Source: Allobosea sp. UNC402CLCol
Lineage (GTDB): Bacteria; Pseudomonadota; Alphaproteobacteria; Rhizobiales; Beijerinckiaceae
Length of the DNA: 64,000 bases
NCBI RefSeq assembly: GCF_000745475.1
Contig: NZ_JQJJ01000015.1
Coordinates: 1-64,000, forward strand
Direction of reading: 5' to 3'
Part shown: positions 62,037 to 64,000 of the stretch, piece by piece
Numbering within the stretch: position 1 is the first letter of the stretch
How the letters are laid out: each line of letters starts with the position of its first letter
Made by a program: the position numbers and the translations under genes
Notes under the pieces: model-generated
Seen by the model: the letters and a program-made list of their open reading frames with translations, nothing else
Databases searched by the model: none
Told to the model about the DNA's origin: nothing

Positions 62037-62152
62037 TTCGTCTCCTCCGTTATTCGCCGTCGACCTTTGCGCCCGTTGCGGTGGCCGATCTTGCATTCTG
62101 ATGGTCTATAGCTGGCAATTCACGGCCTTGCGCGGCCGCGACCGCCCTTCAA

Positions 62153-63388
62153 TCACAAAAGCACCTCGGGGCTTTCCAGCGCCTCGCGCAGATCGGCCAT
62201 GAAGCGGGCGGCGGCGACGCCGTCCACGATCCGGTGATCCGAGGACAACGTGAAATTCGCCATCGGCCTGAGCACGATCTGGCCGTCTCGGCCAACAGGC
62301 TTGTCGACGGTTTGGCCGACCGCGAGGATCGCACCCTGCGGCGGATTGATGATCGCGGTGAAGCTGTCGACGCCGTACATGCCGAGATTGGAGATGGTGA
62401 AGGTGCCGCCGCCGAGCTCGGCCGGTGTCAGCGTGCGCCTGGCCATGCCGTCGCGCAATCTGGCGAATTCGCGCGTCATCGCCGGCATATCCATGTTGCC
62501 GGCATCGCGCAGCACCGGCACGACGAGATCGCCGTCGCGCTCCATGGCGATGCCGATATCGATGCGCTCGTGGAAGCGCGTCGCCTCGCCCTCGGCGGAT
62601 GCATTGATGACCGGGTGGTCGCGCAGGATGCGGGCAGCGATGCGGGCGATCAGCACGGTGATGCTGGGCTTAGGCACGCCGATGCGCTCGTGACGGGCAG
62701 CGAGGCGGCGCAGCAGATCGCGGGATGCGCTCATCTCGATCTCGGAGGTGAGATAGAAATGCGGCGCCGTGCGCATGCTCTCGGAGAGCCGGTTCGCGAC
62801 GATGCGGCGGATCGCCGAGAAGGGCTGCAGCCGGCCCTCGGAATTGCTCGCGGCCGGGACCGGCGCGGGACGTGTCTCCTGCGCGGGGGCGCAACGTGGG
62901 CGTTGCTCCAGATGGCGCTTCACATCGGCTTCCCCGATGCGTCCGCGTGGTCCAGTGCCGGCCACTGCCTTGAGATCGAGGCCATTCTGGCGCGCCATAC
63001 GGCGGGCGAGCGGCGTGGCGCGCAGGCCCGGCGCCACAGATTGAGCCGCAGAGGCGCCTGACGCCGGGGACGCGCCCTCAGGGTTGGAGGTGGCAGCCGC
63101 CACGGAAGCCGCAGCGGCTGCCGGCTCGGACGGCGTGGTGGCGGCCTCGCCGTCGAGGTAGATCCAGGCGACGGGCGTACCGACCGTGATCGGCACGCCG
63201 GTCTCGAGCTTGATGCCGCGGATCGCGCCGCTGGCCGGCGCCTCGACCTCCATCACGGCCTTGTTGGTGCCGATTTCGAAGATCGTGTCGCCCTGGCGGA
63301 CAAGATCGCCTTCCTTGACATGCCAGGCTTCGATCGTGCCCGTCTCCATGTCCATGTCGACCTTGGGAAGGATGACCTCGACCGGCAT
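62153..63388 (-). CDS. dihydrolipoamide acyltransferase (E2) of a 2-oxoacid/acetoin dehydrogenase complex
   Basis: A 411-residue E2: lipoyl domain 1-78 with lipoyl Lys K43 ([11 protein letters not shown]), Ala/Pro-rich linker, peripheral-subunit-binding domain (about 122-160, [29 protein letters not shown]) and catalytic domain with SSDHRIVDG (H385). The ATG overlaps the E1-beta stop. The substrate (pyruvate, acetoin or branched-chain acid) cannot be told from E2 alone. Confidence 0.9.
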   Translation of the reverse strand: MPVEVILPKVDMDMETGTIEAWHVKEGDLVRQGDTIFEIGTNKAVMEVEAPASGAIRGIKLETGVPITVGTPVAWIYLDGEAATTPSEPAAAAASVAAATSNPEGASPASGASAAQSVAPGLRATPLARRMARQNGLDLKAVAGTGPRGRIGEADVKRHLEQRPRCAPAQETRPAPVPAASNSEGRLQPFSAIRRIVANRLSESMRTAPHFYLTSEIEMSASRDLLRRLAARHERIGVPKPSITVLIARIAARILRDHPVINASAEGEATRFHERIDIGIAMERDGDLVVPVLRDAGNMDMPAMTREFARLRDGMARRTLTPAELGGGTFTISNLGMYGVDSFTAIINPPQGAILAVGQTVDKPVGRDGQIVLRPMANFTLSSDHRIVDGVAAARFMADLREALESPEVLL

Positions 63389-64000
63389 CAGGCTTCCCCG
63401 CGACGCACGAGGTTGGTGGCGGCGGTAACGATGTCGTCCTCCTGCGGGACGGCGGCCTTCTCCAGCACCGGATTGTAGGGAATCGGCGCATCCGCACCGC
63501 CGAGCCGGATAATCGGCGCGTCGAGGAAGTCGAAGACCTCGCTCTCGGCGATCATCGCCGAGATCTCGGCGCCGATGCCCATGGTCTTGACGCCCTCGTA
63601 GACGACCAGCAAGCGGTGCGTCTTGCGCACGCTCTCGGCGATGGTGGTGAAGTCGATCGGGCGGATCGAGCGCAGATCGATGACCTCGGCCGAGATACCG
63701 TCCGCTGCAAGGCGCTCGGCTGCAGCCTCTGCCTTGCGGGCCATGATCGAGGAGCCGACGATGGTGACGTCCGTGCCCTCGCGGCGGATCGCCGCCTGGC
63801 CGATCGGCACGCGATAGGCTTCGGCCGGGACATGGCCCTTGGTCTTGTAGAGCAGCTTGTGCTCGAAGATCAGGACCGGGTTGGGGTCGTCGATCGCGGC
63901 AAGCAGCATGCCCTTGGCGTCATGCGGGGTGCTCGGTTGCAGGACCTTGAGGCCCGGGACATGCGCGAACCAGGCCTCCAGGCTCTGGCTGTGCTGCGCG
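63388..64000 (-). CDS. E1 beta subunit of 2-oxoacid/acetoin dehydrogenase, 5' end beyond window
   Basis: The C-terminal 200 codons of an E1-beta: AQHSQSLEAWFAHVPGLKV (edge), HDAKGMLLAAIDDPNPVLIFEHKLLY, AIRREGTDVTIVG, ISAEVIDLRSIRPID and GADAPIPYNPVLEKAAV. The continuous frame reaches the right edge, so the ATG at 63909 is internal. Its stop overlaps the E2 start (ATGA). Confidence 0.9.
   Translation of the reverse strand, partial: AQHSQSLEAWFAHVPGLKVLQPSTPHDAKGMLLAAIDDPNPVLIFEHKLLYKTKGHVPAEAYRVPIGQAAIRREGTDVTIVGSSIMARKAEAAAERLAADGISAEVIDLRSIRPIDFTTIAESVRKTHRLLVVYEGVKTMGIGAEISAMIAESEVFDFLDAPIIRLGGADAPIPYNPVLEKAAVPQEDDIVTAATNLVRRGEA

Overview
The window is high-GC alphaproteobacterial DNA. It carries a Ros/MucR regulator, HWE-type histidine kinase, many small stress proteins, and several amino-acid, polyamine-type and ferric-type ABC transporters. 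This suits a soil or plant-associated member of the Hyphomicrobiales (Bosea- or Methylobacterium-like); the genus is inference. No rRNA, tRNA, CRISPR or intact insertion sequence was seen.

Bases 1-34,000 look like an accessory stress island. They hold: a broken UdgX-type uracil-DNA glycosylase; a KaiC-like ATPase / HWE kinase / response regulator operon; a Tat-exported OpgD; a PAP2 phosphatase with a duplicated DUF6328 protein; a FAD-Rieske oxidoreductase with a VOC protein; a DUF883-type protein; a 1459-residue autotransporter; MucR; an Nramp-like transporter; a DUF1236 protein; a debranching-type glucosidase with a glycosyltransferase; a YciF-type ferritin-like protein; an isochorismatase-fold hydrolase; a dehalogenase-fold hydrolase; an operon of four small proteins; a cupin; a DUF2171 protein; exonuclease III; and several unknown small genes. 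Sixteen sites resembling the EcfG general-stress promoter (nGAAC, 16-17 bases, nGTT) sit at the right place and strand, fifteen before genes and one before a candidate 106-nt sRNA that ends in a perfect 14-bp hairpin. The same region is strewn with decayed copies of genes present intact elsewhere in the window (isochorismatase, dehalogenase, DUF6328) and with broken arsC, XRE-regulator and LysR remnants, which suggests repeated gain, duplication and loss.

Bases 34,980-51,130 are ordinary, dense metabolic operons. A minus-strand operon encodes a threonine-synthase-like PLP enzyme and a polar amino-acid ABC importer, with a 20-bp perfect hairpin just before the binding-protein gene. A LysR gene and a palindromic operator precede a plus-strand run of nitrilase-type amidase, RraA-like protein, spermidine/putrescine-type ABC importer, hydantoinase A and B, and an LDH2/MDH2-type dehydrogenase. 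This looks like uptake and opening of a cyclic amide or related nitrogen compound.

Bases 51,131-55,740 hold a scar region: a possible transposase tail, a DUF1857/NmrA pair with a divergent LysR gene, and a LysR effector domain fused out of context to a truncated tyrosine-recombinase-like fragment. From 55,824 to 62,036 a minus-strand operon encodes a ferric/phosphonate-type ABC importer, a metallo-beta-lactamase-fold hydrolase, SurE and a NUDIX hydrolase, suggesting uptake and processing of a phosphorylated compound. The window ends with the E2 and partial E1-beta genes of a 2-oxoacid or acetoin dehydrogenase complex.
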